Origin: Streptomyces sp. 6-11-2
GTDB taxonomy: Bacteria; Actinomycetota; Actinomycetes; Streptomycetales; Streptomycetaceae
Length of the DNA stretch: 64,000 bases
Direction: 5' to 3'
NCBI RefSeq assembly: GCF_006540305.1
Contig: NZ_BJOR01000001.1
Coordinates: forward strand, 1,612,001 to 1,676,000
Positions 8,304-16,409 of this stretch are shown here, in pieces. A program made the translations under genes and the position numbers. Below the pieces are notes generated by a model that was given only the letters and a program-made list of their open reading frames with translations, made no database searches and was not told the origin of the DNA. The first letter of the stretch is position 1; every line of letters starts with the position of its first letter.

Positions 8304-8855
8304 TCACTGTCCTTCCCGGTCGGATACGACCGAAGCGTATCGATTCCCACCCGCCGGTCCGCCAACGGCGGCCCGACCGTTCGTGCCGCTCGCGCCGTCC
8401 ACGGCGGCGTGGCCGCCGGTGGACCCGAAGCCCCCCTCGGCCCGCGCCGAGCCGGGAAGCTCCGCCACCTCCTGGAAGCGGACCCTCTCGACCTGCTGGA
8501 CGACCAGTTGGGCAATCCGGTCGAAGCGCTCGAACCGCACGGACTCGCGCGGGTCGAGATTCACCACGATCACCTTGATCTCCCCACGGTACCCGGCATC
8601 AACCGTCCCCGGGGCATTCACGAGGGCGACACCGCAGCGGGCGGCGAGTCCGGATCGCGGGTGCACGAAGGCCGCGTACCCCTCCGGGAGCGCGACAGAC
8701 ACACCCGTGGGCAGTACGGCGCGCTCCCCCGGCGCCAGTTCGCACGCCACGGTGGTGCGCAGATCGGCACCCGCGTCACCGGGGTGCGCGTACGCCGGAA
8801 GCGGCACGTCGGCGTCGACACGCCGGATCAGGACGTTCAGGGGCTCACGGCTCAC
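8304..8855 (-). CDS. dut: dUTP diphosphatase (trimeric dUTPase)
   Basis: It hydrolyses dUTP to dUMP and pyrophosphate, keeping uracil out of DNA and supplying dTMP synthesis. All five trimeric dUTPase motifs are present in 183 residues: DAGADL, HPRSGLAARCGV, GTVDAGYRGEI, RIAQLVV, and the mobile C-terminal arm GGFGSTG, which here is followed by about 30 extra Gly/Ala-rich residues. The GTG at 8853-8855 overlaps the upstream thioesterase stop by four bases. Confidence 0.95.
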   Translation of the reverse strand: MSREPLNVLIRRVDADVPLPAYAHPGDAGADLRTTVACELAPGERAVLPTGVSVALPEGYAAFVHPRSGLAARCGVALVNAPGTVDAGYRGEIKVIVVNLDPRESVRFERFDRIAQLVVQQVERVRFQEVAELPGSARAEGGFGSTGGHAAVDGASGTNGRAAVGGPAGGNRYASVVSDREGQ

Positions 8856-9436
8856 GGGTTCACCTCGAAGGCGCGGACGCGACGAACCTGGTCCGGGTCG
8901 TTCATGACGGCCTGGATCTCCCGGTCGCGGCCGTGATCGACGAAGTGGTCGACCTTGACCTCGACGAAAAGGGCCTCGGCGCGGACGGCGACCGGGCCGT
9001 CGGGGCCCCCGACGCGTCCGGTGGCCCTGGAGTAGATCTTCCGTCCGGCCACCGCGGTGACCTCGGCCTCCAGGTGCAGGGTGGTGCCGACCGGCACCGG
9101 GCGCACGAAGTCCGTCTCCAGCCGCCCGGTCACGGCGATCGTCCGCAGCAGCCAGTTCAGCGAGCCGAGGGTCTCGTCGAGGGCGGTCGCGAGGACCCCG
9201 CCGTGGGCGAGGCCGGGCGCGCCCTGGTGGGCGGGCTGCACGGTGAACTCGGCGGTGATGCGGACACCCTCGCCGGCCCGCGCCTCGAGGTGCAGCCCGT
9301 GCGGCTGCTCCCCGCCGCAGCCGAAACACGCCGCGTAGTGCGAGCCGAGGAGTTCGCCGGGGGCGGGGGCGTCGGGGTGCCGGACCGGATCAACGGCGTC
9401 GGGCGGGGGCTGAAGAGCTGCGGAACTACCACTCAC
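8852..9436 (-). CDS. PaaI-type hotdog thioesterase
   Basis: A 194-residue 4HBT-family protein. The CFGCGGEQPHGL motif, HGGVLATALDETLG (hotdog helix with the general base region) and PVPVGTTLHLEAEV are typical of acyl-CoA thioesterases of the PaaI group. The GTG at 9434-9436 gives the usual short disordered N-terminus. It is the first gene of the operon with dut and DUF3710. The substrate is unknown; hydrolysis of acyl- or aryl-CoA is inferred from the fold. Confidence 0.85.
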   Translation of the reverse strand: MSGSSAALQPPPDAVDPVRHPDAPAPGELLGSHYAACFGCGGEQPHGLHLEARAGEGVRITAEFTVQPAHQGAPGLAHGGVLATALDETLGSLNWLLRTIAVTGRLETDFVRPVPVGTTLHLEAEVTAVAGRKIYSRATGRVGGPDGPVAVRAEALFVEVKVDHFVDHGRDREIQAVMNDPDQVRRVRAFEVNP

Positions 9437-9493
9437 AGGCGCAGACCTTACCCGCGCGTCGGCGTGCGCCCGACACCGTGCCAAGCTGGGTTC

Positions 9494-9970
9494 ATGCAGC
9501 TTTCCGCCCAGCCGTACGAAGAACGCCTCACCGCGCCCCGTTCCTGGTGGCTGATCAGCCTTCTGATGGGCATCTCCTGCGCCCTGATCCTGCTTCCCTT
9601 CGGCACCCTGCCGATGCTGGGCGGTCTGGCCGGCGGCACCGCGGCGGCGGCGGTCGTGGTGAGCTCCTACGGCTCACCGCGCATCCGGGTCGTGGGCGGT
9701 CTGCTGATCGCGGGCGAGGCGAAGATCCCGGTCACGGCGCTCGGCGAGGCGGAGGTGCTGGACGCGGAGGAGGCGCGCGCCTGGCGCACCCACAAGGCCG
9801 ACACCCGCGCCTTCCTGCTGCTGCGCGCCTACATTCCCGGGGCGCTGCGGGTCATGGTCACCGACCCGGAGGACCCCACGCCCTACCTGTACCTGTCGAC
9901 GCGGGAGCCGGAGCGGCTGGCCCAGGCGCTGAGCGCGGCGCGGGCGGCCGTGGAGCCCGAGGCCGCGTAG
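9494..9970 (+). CDS. DUF3093 family membrane protein
   Basis: A 158-residue protein with two adjacent hydrophobic segments (WWLISLLMGISCALILLPFG and LPMLGGLAGGTAAAAVVVSS) followed by a soluble domain resembling a PH-like barrel. The ATG is at 9494, 57 bases from the divergent thioesterase start. DUF3093 proteins are small actinobacterial membrane proteins of unknown role, often beside dut, as here. A weak 7-bp hairpin (9974-9989) follows the stop. Confidence 0.82.
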   Translation: MQLSAQPYEERLTAPRSWWLISLLMGISCALILLPFGTLPMLGGLAGGTAAAAVVVSSYGSPRIRVVGGLLIAGEAKIPVTALGEAEVLDAEEARAWRTHKADTRAFLLLRAYIPGALRVMVTDPEDPTPYLYLSTREPERLAQALSAARAAVEPEAA

Positions 9971-10015
9971 CCAGGGGCCGCACGGCCCCGTAGGGGTGTT
10001 CCTGGGCGGGGCTCG

Positions 10016-11014
10016 TCAGCTCCCGGGGTTTCCGGAGCCTCCGGTGGTGTCGGGGCCTTCAACGCCGTCGGAGCCGTCGCCGGGGTCCTGGAGCGGCAGT
10101 GGACGCCCGGGTTTCTCCAGGGGCGGCAGCGGGGGCAGTTCGTCCCACGGGACCTGGATCTTGCGCAGGTCGGAGCGGATGCGGGCGGCGAGCCTCCTGG
10201 TCTCGCGCCGGTTCATGACGGCACCGGCCGCGGCGCCCACCATGAAGGGCGTCAGCTTGGGCAGGCCCCGCGCCGTCCGCTTCATGATCTGCCGGCGCAG
10301 CTGGCGCCTCACCTTGCCCCCGAGGGCGATGTCGATCGTCGACGGATTCCGCACGTCGATCCGGCGCTCGTGCGACCAGACGTTCAGATACGCGGTACTG
10401 CGGGCCTTCAGATTTCCGGGGGGCCGCACCCCGTACACCTCGTGGAGTTCCGCGATCAGCTTGAGTTCGATCGCCGCGACTCCGGTGACCTCCGCGGCCA
10501 GCTGGGTCGGCATCGCGGGCGGTACCGGCAGCATCGCCGCGGCCCCGACGCCCGCTCCGACCGTGGAGGAGGCGCCCGCCGCACCCGCCACCAGCTTGTC
10601 CGCGAGCTGTTCGGGCCCGAGGCCCGGGAACTGCCGGCGCAGCGTGGTGAGGTCCCGTACGGGGATCCGCGGGGCCATGTCGATGACGCGGTCGGTGAGG
10701 TACGAGAAGACCGCCCTGGCGTGGCCACCGCTCACGCGGGCGCCGTCTCTGGCCGCCTGCCCGGCCTTCCGGGCCCGGTGCCGGATCGCCGCGGCCTGCC
10801 GCCGGGCCACGGGCGCGGATCCACCCGCCGGGACGGCGGGGTCACCGCGCCCGGAGACCGATGCGAGCACGGGCGATCCCGCCGATCCGTTCGGGTCGGA
10901 TGTACGGGATGGCCCTCGCTCGTCGTCACGCGCGCCGTGGGAGCCGTCGGACGGCTCCGAGTCCGCTCCCCCGCTGGGGGTGCGGCGCTTCCAAGGAGGG
11001 GTCGAGCCAGTCAC
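10016..11014 (-). CDS. Hypothetical protein, possibly EcsC-like
   Basis: A 332-residue protein. The first 65 residues are a Ser/Pro/Gly-rich disordered region and the last 30 are Pro/Gly-rich. The middle has alanine/glycine-rich hydrophobic helices (AAGASSTVGAGVGAAAMLPV) and a basic helical C-terminal domain (GLPKLTPFMVGAAAGAVMNR, then RRETRRLAARIRSDL) that resembles EcsC-family proteins. It lies 13 bases downstream of the DUF4193 gene, so the two may be cotranscribed. The function is unknown and the EcsC link is tentative. Confidence 0.7.
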   Translation of the reverse strand: MTGSTPPWKRRTPSGGADSEPSDGSHGARDDERGPSRTSDPNGSAGSPVLASVSGRGDPAVPAGGSAPVARRQAAAIRHRARKAGQAARDGARVSGGHARAVFSYLTDRVIDMAPRIPVRDLTTLRRQFPGLGPEQLADKLVAGAAGASSTVGAGVGAAAMLPVPPAMPTQLAAEVTGVAAIELKLIAELHEVYGVRPPGNLKARSTAYLNVWSHERRIDVRNPSTIDIALGGKVRRQLRRQIMKRTARGLPKLTPFMVGAAAGAVMNRRETRRLAARIRSDLRKIQVPWDELPPLPPLEKPGRPLPLQDPGDGSDGVEGPDTTGGSGNPGS

Positions 11015-11027
11015 GGCCGACCCTGCC

Positions 11028-11324
11028 TCAGTCGCAGTCGCGGCAGATCGGCTGACCGTTCTTCTCGCGGGCCAGCTGGCTGCGGTGGTGCACCAGGAAG
11101 CAGCTCATGCAGGTGAACTCGTCCTGCTGCTTGGGCAGTACCCGGACAGCCAGTTCCTCGTTCGAGAGGTCCGCGCCGGGCAGCTCCAGGCCTTCGGCGG
11201 CCTCGAATTCGTCGACGTCCACGGAGGAGGTCGACTTGTCATTCCGCCTGGCCTTCAGCTCTTCCAGGCTGTCCGAGTCGACGTCGTCGTCGGTCTTGCG
11301 TGGGGTGTCGTAATCGGTTGCCAT
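11028..11324 (-). CDS. DUF4193 zinc-ribbon protein
   Basis: A 98-residue acidic protein conserved across actinobacteria. Two CxxC pairs (FTCMSC and ICRDCD) near the C-terminus would bind one zinc ion. The N-terminal 60 residues are rich in Asp, Ser and Glu and probably unstructured. The ATG at 11322-11324 follows a GAGAGCGAC purine run. DUF4193 is usually highly expressed; its role is not established. Confidence 0.85.
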   Translation of the reverse strand: MATDYDTPRKTDDDVDSDSLEELKARRNDKSTSSVDVDEFEAAEGLELPGADLSNEELAVRVLPKQQDEFTCMSCFLVHHRSQLAREKNGQPICRDCD

Positions 11325-11717
11325 GTCGCTCTCCCCCTCTGGGTGTATGCGGTGTCTCCAGCGCACGTAACGCGTGAGAGGCCGGACTTGTGCCCGACCT
11401 GAGGCGGAGATTTTGCCTCACATCAAGGTCTGTTACTCAATCGACACCCAACCGCACTCCTCAAGAGTGATCGGCTTGGATGGCGATCGGGACCGTACAC
11501 GGTCCGAATGCCCCGCTCCAAAGCGGTCTCACCGTGTACTTCCCGTGATCATGCCCCCTGAAAACCGGGATTTTTCCGGCATTTCCAAGGCTCGCGTGGC
11601 CACGGAGAGTAGATGGCCGGAAAACCGCCCATGTGATTGATCACACACGGTGAGGCCGGGAACGGCCCCGGGAATTTCCGCGCAAAGCGAACATCCCCGC
11701 GTGTCGGCGCAATGATC
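11325..11717. other. Intergenic region between cutS and the DUF4193 gene
   Basis: A 393-base AT-richer gap. It lies downstream of cutS and upstream of DUF4193, both on the minus strand, so it should hold a cutS terminator and the DUF4193 promoter. The notable element is the palindrome at 11632-11645. No open frame with convincing codon bias was seen. Confidence 0.5.
11632..11645. promoter_or_regulatory. Palindrome TGTGAT-TG-ATCACA, CRP-like
   Basis: Two perfect 6-bp arms around a 2-bp centre. The arms resemble the TGTGA/TCACA half-sites of CRP, but the spacing is two bases shorter than the CRP consensus, so assignment is uncertain. It is about 310 bases upstream of the DUF4193 start. Confidence 0.3.
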
Positions 11718-12965
11718 TCAGATCGGCAGGGCCACCCGCATCACGAGCCCACCCCCCTCACGCGGCTGGGCCGAAATGTGCCCGCCGTGCGCCCTCGCCA
11801 CGGAGCGGGCGATGGACAGGCCCAGGCCGACGCCCTTGTCGCTGCCGGTGCGCTCGGTACGCAGCCGTCTGAATGGCTCGAAGAGGTTGTCGATCTCGTA
11901 CGCCGGGACGACCGGTCCGGTGTTCGCGACGACGAGGATCGCCTGACCGTGCTGGACGTCCGTGACGACCTCCACCCATCCCTCCTCCGCCACGTTGTAC
12001 CGCACCGCGTTCTGCACCAGGTTCAGGGCGATCCGCTCCAGCAGCACGCCGTTGCCCTGGACGACCGCAGGCTTGCGCTCACCGCGGATCTTGACCCCCT
12101 TGGCCTCCGCCTCCCCGTGGACCTGGTCGATGGCCTGCGAGGCGACCTCGGCGAGGTCCACCGGCTTGCGCTCGACGATCTGGTTGTCGCTGCGGGCGAG
12201 CAGCAGCAGGCCCTCGACGAGCTGTTCGCTGCGCTCGTTGGTGGCCAGCAGGGTCTTGCCGAGCTGCTGGAGCTCCATCGGCGCGTGCGGGTCCGAGAGC
12301 TGCACCTCCAGGAGCGTGCGGTTGATCGCGAGCGGTGTGCGCAGCTCGTGCGAGGCGTTGCCGACGAAGCGCTGCTGGGCGGTGAAGGCCCGCTGCAGCC
12401 GCTCCAGCATGTCGTCGAAGGTGTCCGCGAGCTCCTTCAGCTCGTCGTCCGGGCCGTCCAGCTCGATCCGCCGGGACAGGTCCGAGCCGGCCACGGCGCG
12501 GGCGGTGCGGGTGATCCGGCCGAGCGGGGACAGCACGCGGCCCGCCATCGCGTAGCCGAACGCGAAGGCGATCACGGCGAGGCCGAGCAGGGCGAGGAGC
12601 GAGCGGCTGAGCAGGCTGTCCAGGGCGACCTGGCGCTGGTGGTCGATGCAGGCGCTGATCGCGGCGTTGAACTCCGACAGCGACAGGTTGCCGTTGTCGA
12701 CGCCCGGACAGTCGGTGCTGGTGACCCTCAGGGCGTTGAAGTCGACGATCTTGAACAGCGGTTGGTTGCCGGTGCGCAGGGCCTGCGCGGCGAGCAGGTA
12801 GATGATCGACAGCAGCAGGATGCCGGCGATCAGGAACATGCCGCCGTACAGCAGCGTCAGCCGTATCCGGATGGTCGGGCGCAGCCACGGGAAGGCCGGC
12901 TCCGGCCTTCTGGGGTCCCAGGTGGGTTTCGGGGGCGCCTGGGGCGGCGCCGGGGTCGCGGCCAC
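11718..12965 (-). CDS. cutS: CutS sensor histidine kinase
   Basis: A 415-residue kinase. A proline-rich cytoplasmic start leads to membrane helix 1 (about 36-60), a short extracytoplasmic sensor (61-120), helix 2 (about 122-142), HAMP, an H-box (GNASHELRTPL, His206), an N box (ALNLVQNAVRYN) and a G2 box (GVGLGLSIA). The sensor contains exactly two cysteines, Cys86 and Cys106. Published work on Streptomyces CutS describes such a pair as a sensor of extracellular disulphide state in secretion stress; I rely on memory for that. It is six bases downstream of cutR. Confidence 0.92.
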   Translation of the reverse strand: MAATPAPPQAPPKPTWDPRRPEPAFPWLRPTIRIRLTLLYGGMFLIAGILLLSIIYLLAAQALRTGNQPLFKIVDFNALRVTSTDCPGVDNGNLSLSEFNAAISACIDHQRQVALDSLLSRSLLALLGLAVIAFAFGYAMAGRVLSPLGRITRTARAVAGSDLSRRIELDGPDDELKELADTFDDMLERLQRAFTAQQRFVGNASHELRTPLAINRTLLEVQLSDPHAPMELQQLGKTLLATNERSEQLVEGLLLLARSDNQIVERKPVDLAEVASQAIDQVHGEAEAKGVKIRGERKPAVVQGNGVLLERIALNLVQNAVRYNVAEEGWVEVVTDVQHGQAILVVANTGPVVPAYEIDNLFEPFRRLRTERTGSDKGVGLGLSIARSVARAHGGHISAQPREGGGLVMRVALPI

Positions 12966-12971
12966 GGCGGA

Positions 12972-13625
12972 TCAGATCCGGTAGCCGGAGCCGGGCACGG
13001 TGACGATCACCGGGGGCTCACCGAGCTTGCGCCGCAGCGTCATCACCGTGACGCGCACGACGTTGGTGAACGGGTCGGTGTTCTCGTCCCAGGCCTTCTC
13101 CAGCAGCTGCTCCGCGGAGACCACGGCGCCCTCGCTGCGCATGAGGACCTCCAGGACCGCGAACTCCTTCGGCGCCAGCTGGACCTCCCTGCCGTCACGG
13201 AAGACCTCGCGGCGGTTGGGATCGAGCTTGATCCCGGCGCGCTCCAGGACGGGCGGCAGGGGCACGCTGGTACGCCGGCCCAGGGCCCGCACGCGTGCCG
13301 TCAGCTCGCTGAACGCGAAGGGCTTGGGCAGGTAGTCGTCGGCGCCGATCTCCAGGCCCTCGACACGGTCGCTGACGTCGCCCGAGGCGGTGAGCATCAG
13401 CACGCGCGTGGGCATGCCCAGCTCGACGATCTTGCGGCAGACGTCGTCGCCGTGCACCAGCGGAAGGTCCCGGTCGAGGACGACCACGTCGTAGTCGTTG
13501 ACGCCGATGCGCTCCAGGGCGGCCGCACCGTCGTACACGACGTCGACGGCCATGGCCTCCCGGCGCAGTCCGGTGGCCACCGCATCGGCGAGCAGCTGCT
13601 CGTCCTCGACGACGAGTACGCGCAC
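12972..13625 (-). CDS. cutR: CutR response regulator
   Basis: A 217-residue OmpR-family regulator, the same length as the known CutR. The receiver has acidic residues EDE (7-9), phospho-acceptor Asp51 (VVVLDRDLP) and a conserved lysine (YLPKPFAF). The winged helix includes PKEFAVLEVLMRSEGAVVSA and ends VPGSGYRI. The GTG start follows AGGAAGGA. Its partner CutS is immediately downstream. It probably controls extracytoplasmic protein folding genes as in other Streptomyces. Confidence 0.93.
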   Translation of the reverse strand: MRVLVVEDEQLLADAVATGLRREAMAVDVVYDGAAALERIGVNDYDVVVLDRDLPLVHGDDVCRKIVELGMPTRVLMLTASGDVSDRVEGLEIGADDYLPKPFAFSELTARVRALGRRTSVPLPPVLERAGIKLDPNRREVFRDGREVQLAPKEFAVLEVLMRSEGAVVSAEQLLEKAWDENTDPFTNVVRVTVMTLRRKLGEPPVIVTVPGSGYRI

Positions 13626-14050
13626 GTCTTGTCCTTCCTGTGTCCACCCGCGTAGCGCCGCTCGGGGCGCACGCCGGCAGGGGTCCTCGTGGGTGTGTGC
13701 TTCCATCCTGCCCTTTTCGGCCGTAAGTCGGCGGTAAGCCGTGGAAGCGGCCGGTGGACAAGAGGCGAGCGGCGGGCGAAGGGGGCGCGAATCCCGAATT
13801 TTCTTGTCCGGTCGAGGTTTCCGCCGCGAGGAGTCGGGGGAGGACGGGTTTACACCCCGCGATCACGCTCTGCATGTGCCGCAGCACCATGCGGTACTCC
13901 GCGATCCGCTTCCGCAGAGTGGGTGTGGGTGTCCAGCGCCGTCGCCGCCCGGTCGGGCAGCGCCGGGCACCTGCTGAGACGTGATCGCCCCTTCCGAACG
14001 GCACACCCCCGTGCCACCGACCCACCGACCCAGGACGAGGGGGCGCAAGC
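13626..14050. other. Divergent intergenic region, cutR / 57-residue protein gene
   Basis: A 425-base region that must hold the cutR promoter and the promoter of the small gene. It contains the GTAAG direct repeat at 13723-13738. No other gene was recognised. Confidence 0.5.
13723..13738. promoter_or_regulatory. GTAAG direct repeat, candidate CutR site
   Basis: Two GTAAG pentamers with an 11-bp period, one helical turn, about 100 bases upstream of the cutR start. OmpR-family dimers bind such direct repeats, so autoregulation is a reasonable guess. The link to CutR is inferred from position and spacing. Confidence 0.45.
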
Positions 14051-14224
14051 ATGGACGCATTCACCGCAGGACTTCTGCAGCGCATAAAGGCGACCGAGTC
14101 CGATCTGACGCGGGCTCGTGACGAGGGCGACGACTTCCTCGTCGAGGTCGAGCTGGCCGAACTCGACGACCTGCGCCGCCTCGCCGCCGAACACGGTGTG
14201 GAGGTCGGCGTGTCCGGCGTCTGA
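14051..14224 (+). CDS. Small 57-residue acidic conserved protein
   Basis: The ATG at 14051 encodes MDAFTAGLLQRIKATESDL followed by an acidic helical stretch and ends GVEVGVSGV. Codon third positions are strongly GC, and the gene is followed at once by a 20-bp terminator hairpin, which together support a real gene. The heptad-like spacing of Leu/Ile suggests a helical, perhaps coiled-coil protein. It lies divergent from cutR. The function is unknown. Confidence 0.72.
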   Translation: MDAFTAGLLQRIKATESDLTRARDEGDDFLVEVELAELDDLRRLAAEHGVEVGVSGV

Positions 14225-14236
14225 CCAGCCTGCACG

Positions 14237-14283
14237 CGCACAGCGGGACCCCGGCGAATCCAGCGCCGGGGTCCCGCTGTGCG
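14237..14283. terminator. Bidirectional terminator, 20-bp perfect stem
   Basis: Bases 14237-14256 pair with 14264-14283 around a 7-base loop. It lies between the convergent 57-residue gene and the inositol monophosphatase gene and would end both. Confidence 0.85.
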
Positions 14284-14302
14284 TGGTGCTCCCGCCGTGC
14301 CC

Positions 14303-15118
14303 TCAGTCGTGCCAGGCGCCGTACTCCTCCAGAAGGCTCTGGAGGGGCTCGAAGACGCCCGGGGTGGCCGCGACCGTCAGCTCGCGGGACGGACGCTCTC
14401 CCGGGCGGCCACCCGTCACGACGCCCGACTCCCTGGCGATCAGGTCGCCCGCGGCGAAGTCCCACGCGTTCAGACCGCGCTCGTAGTAGCCGTCCAGGCG
14501 GCCCATCGCCACGTCGCACAGGTCCACCGCGGCCGAGCCGCTGCGGCGGATGTCGCGCAGCAGCGGGATCAGCCGGCGGGCCACGTCGGCCTGGTGGGCG
14601 CGCACCTCCGCGACGTAGTTGAAGCCGGTGGCGACCAGGGCCTGGTCCAGGGGCGGCGCGGCGCGGCAGGCCAGCTTGCGCTCGCCGGCCCAGGCCCCGG
14701 TGGCCCAGGCCCCGCGGCCGCGCACGGCGTGGAACGCCTCGTCGCGCATCGGTGTGGCCACCACCCCGACGACGGCCTCGCCGTCCACCTCGGCCGCGAT
14801 GGAGACGGCCCAGGTCGGCAGTCCGTACAGGTAGTTCACGGTGCCGTCGAGCGGGTCGATCACCCACCGGACGCCGCTCGTGCCCTCGACGGAGGCGCCC
14901 TCCTCGCCGAGGAAGCCGTCGTCGGGGCGCCGGTCGGAGATCAGGCCGGTGATCAGCTTCTCGGCGGCGATGTCCATCTCGGTGACGACGTCGATCGGGC
15001 TGGACTTGGTGGCGGCCACCACCAGGTCCGCCGGGCGGCCGTCCCGCAGCAGCTCTCCGGCGCGTGCGGCCGCCTGGCGGGCCAGTTGCAGCAGTTCGGC
15101 GGGCAGGGTGTCGGTCAC
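14303..15118 (-). CDS. Inositol monophosphatase family protein
   Basis: A 271-residue Mg-dependent phosphatase with the complete family metal site: GEEGAS, WVIDPLDGTVNY (the DPxDGT motif) and NAWDFAAGDLIA (the WDxxAG motif). Substrates in the family include inositol-1-phosphate, histidinol phosphate and fructose bisphosphate; which applies is not visible. The GTG at 15116-15118 is used, eight bases after the ferrochelatase stop, so it is probably cotranscribed with hemH. Confidence 0.9.
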   Translation of the reverse strand: MTDTLPAELLQLARQAAARAGELLRDGRPADLVVAATKSSPIDVVTEMDIAAEKLITGLISDRRPDDGFLGEEGASVEGTSGVRWVIDPLDGTVNYLYGLPTWAVSIAAEVDGEAVVGVVATPMRDEAFHAVRGRGAWATGAWAGERKLACRAAPPLDQALVATGFNYVAEVRAHQADVARRLIPLLRDIRRSGSAAVDLCDVAMGRLDGYYERGLNAWDFAAGDLIARESGVVTGGRPGERPSRELTVAATPGVFEPLQSLLEEYGAWHD

Positions 15119-15126
15119 GGGGTTCC

Positions 15127-16254
15127 TCACGCGTAGGGGCTGTCGGCGCCCGCGGCGGCGGGCCGGGGCGTGCGGGCCGGGCAGCAGCCCACCGGACAGA
15201 GGTTGTGGTCCGCGCCGAGCGAGCCCAGGGCGCACGGCGTGACCTGCTGTCCGCGCTCGGTGGCGGCACGCTCCACGATCAGGTCGCGGACGGCGGCGGC
15301 GAACCGCGGGTCGGCGCCGACGGTGGCGGAGCGGCGTACCGGAAGGCCCAGTTCCGCGGCCTTGGCCGTGGCCTCGGTGTCGAGGTCGTACAGGACCTCC
15401 ATGTGGTCGGAGACGAAGCCGATGGGCGCCATGACGACGGCCGGGGCCCCCGCGGCGTGCCGCTCCTCGATGTGGTCGCAGATGTCGGGCTCCAGCCACG
15501 GGATGTGCGGGGCACCGGAGCGCGACTGGTAGACGAGCTGCCAGGGGTGGTCGGCGCCGGTGCGCTCGCGGACCGCTTCGGCGATCAGCCGCGCCACGTC
15601 CAGGTGCTGGCGGACGTACGCCCCGCCGTCCCCGTGGCCGGGGACCGGGCCGGAGGTGTCCGCGGCGGAGATCGGGATCGAGTGGGTGCAGAAGGCGATG
15701 TGCGCGCCGTCGCGGACGTCCTCGGGGAGGTCGGCGAGCGACTCCAGCACTCCGTCGATCATGGGCTGGAGGAAGCCGGGGTGGTTGAAGTAGTGCCGCA
15801 GCTTGTCGACCTTCGGCAGGTCCAGGCCCTCGGCCTCGAGGGCGGCGAGCGAGTCCGCGAGGTTCTCGCGGTACTGACGGCAGCCGGAGTAGGAGGCGTA
15901 GGCGCTGGTGGCCAGGACCAGGATGCGGCGGCGGCCGTCGCGGACCATGTCCCGCAGGGTGTCCGTCAGGTACGGGGCCCAGTTGCGGTTGCCCCAGTGG
16001 ACCGGCAGGTCGAGGCCGTGGTCGGCGAAGTCCTTGCGCAGGGCGTCGAGCAGGGCGCGGTTCTGGTCGTTGATCGGGCTGACCCCGCCGAACTGGAAGT
16101 AGTGTTCGCCCACTTCCTTCAGGCGCTCGGTGGGGATGCCGCGCCCGCGCGTCACGTTCTCCAGGAACGGGATCACGTCGTCCGGGCCCTCGGGGCCGCC
16201 GAACGAGAGCAGGAGCAGGGCGTCGTACGGGGTGGCGTCGAGCACGTCAGGCAT
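15127..16254 (-). CDS. hemH: Coproporphyrin III ferrochelatase
   Basis: It inserts ferrous iron into coproporphyrin III in the actinobacterial haem pathway (also called CpfC). The 375-residue protein has the start [15 protein letters not shown], the metal-site His in FCTHSIP and the conserved Glu in [13 protein letters not shown]. Four cysteines at the C-terminal end (CALGS, LCPVGCC) fit the [2Fe-2S] cluster found in actinobacterial ferrochelatases. The ATG at 16252-16254 is chosen because [12 protein letters not shown] is the usual start. It probably forms an operon with the phosphatase gene. Confidence 0.94.
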   Translation of the reverse strand: MPDVLDATPYDALLLLSFGGPEGPDDVIPFLENVTRGRGIPTERLKEVGEHYFQFGGVSPINDQNRALLDALRKDFADHGLDLPVHWGNRNWAPYLTDTLRDMVRDGRRRILVLATSAYASYSGCRQYRENLADSLAALEAEGLDLPKVDKLRHYFNHPGFLQPMIDGVLESLADLPEDVRDGAHIAFCTHSIPISAADTSGPVPGHGDGGAYVRQHLDVARLIAEAVRERTGADHPWQLVYQSRSGAPHIPWLEPDICDHIEERHAAGAPAVVMAPIGFVSDHMEVLYDLDTEATAKAAELGLPVRRSATVGADPRFAAAVRDLIVERAATERGQQVTPCALGSLGADHNLCPVGCCPARTPRPAAAGADSPYA

Positions 16255-16409
16255 GCCTCGATCCTGCCACCCCGCACCCACGGGAGGGATCCCGGCCCGT
16301 GGGGGGGGGGAAAGGTGCGCCGGAGCCCGTAGGGGGGTGGTGCGCCGGAGTCGTCCGGTCCGTAAGCTGTATCAGCTTCCTTCACGCCTTACCGGATCGC
16401 GGAGTCCCT

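Noticed and set aside
11632..11645. True CRP operator
   Set aside because: The half-sites are separated by four and not six bases and no CRP-controlled gene is close, so it is listed only as a palindrome.
11637..13655. 672-codon open frame antisense to cutRS
   Set aside because: Both cutS and cutR are complete, motif-rich genes on the other strand; the antisense frame has no motif.
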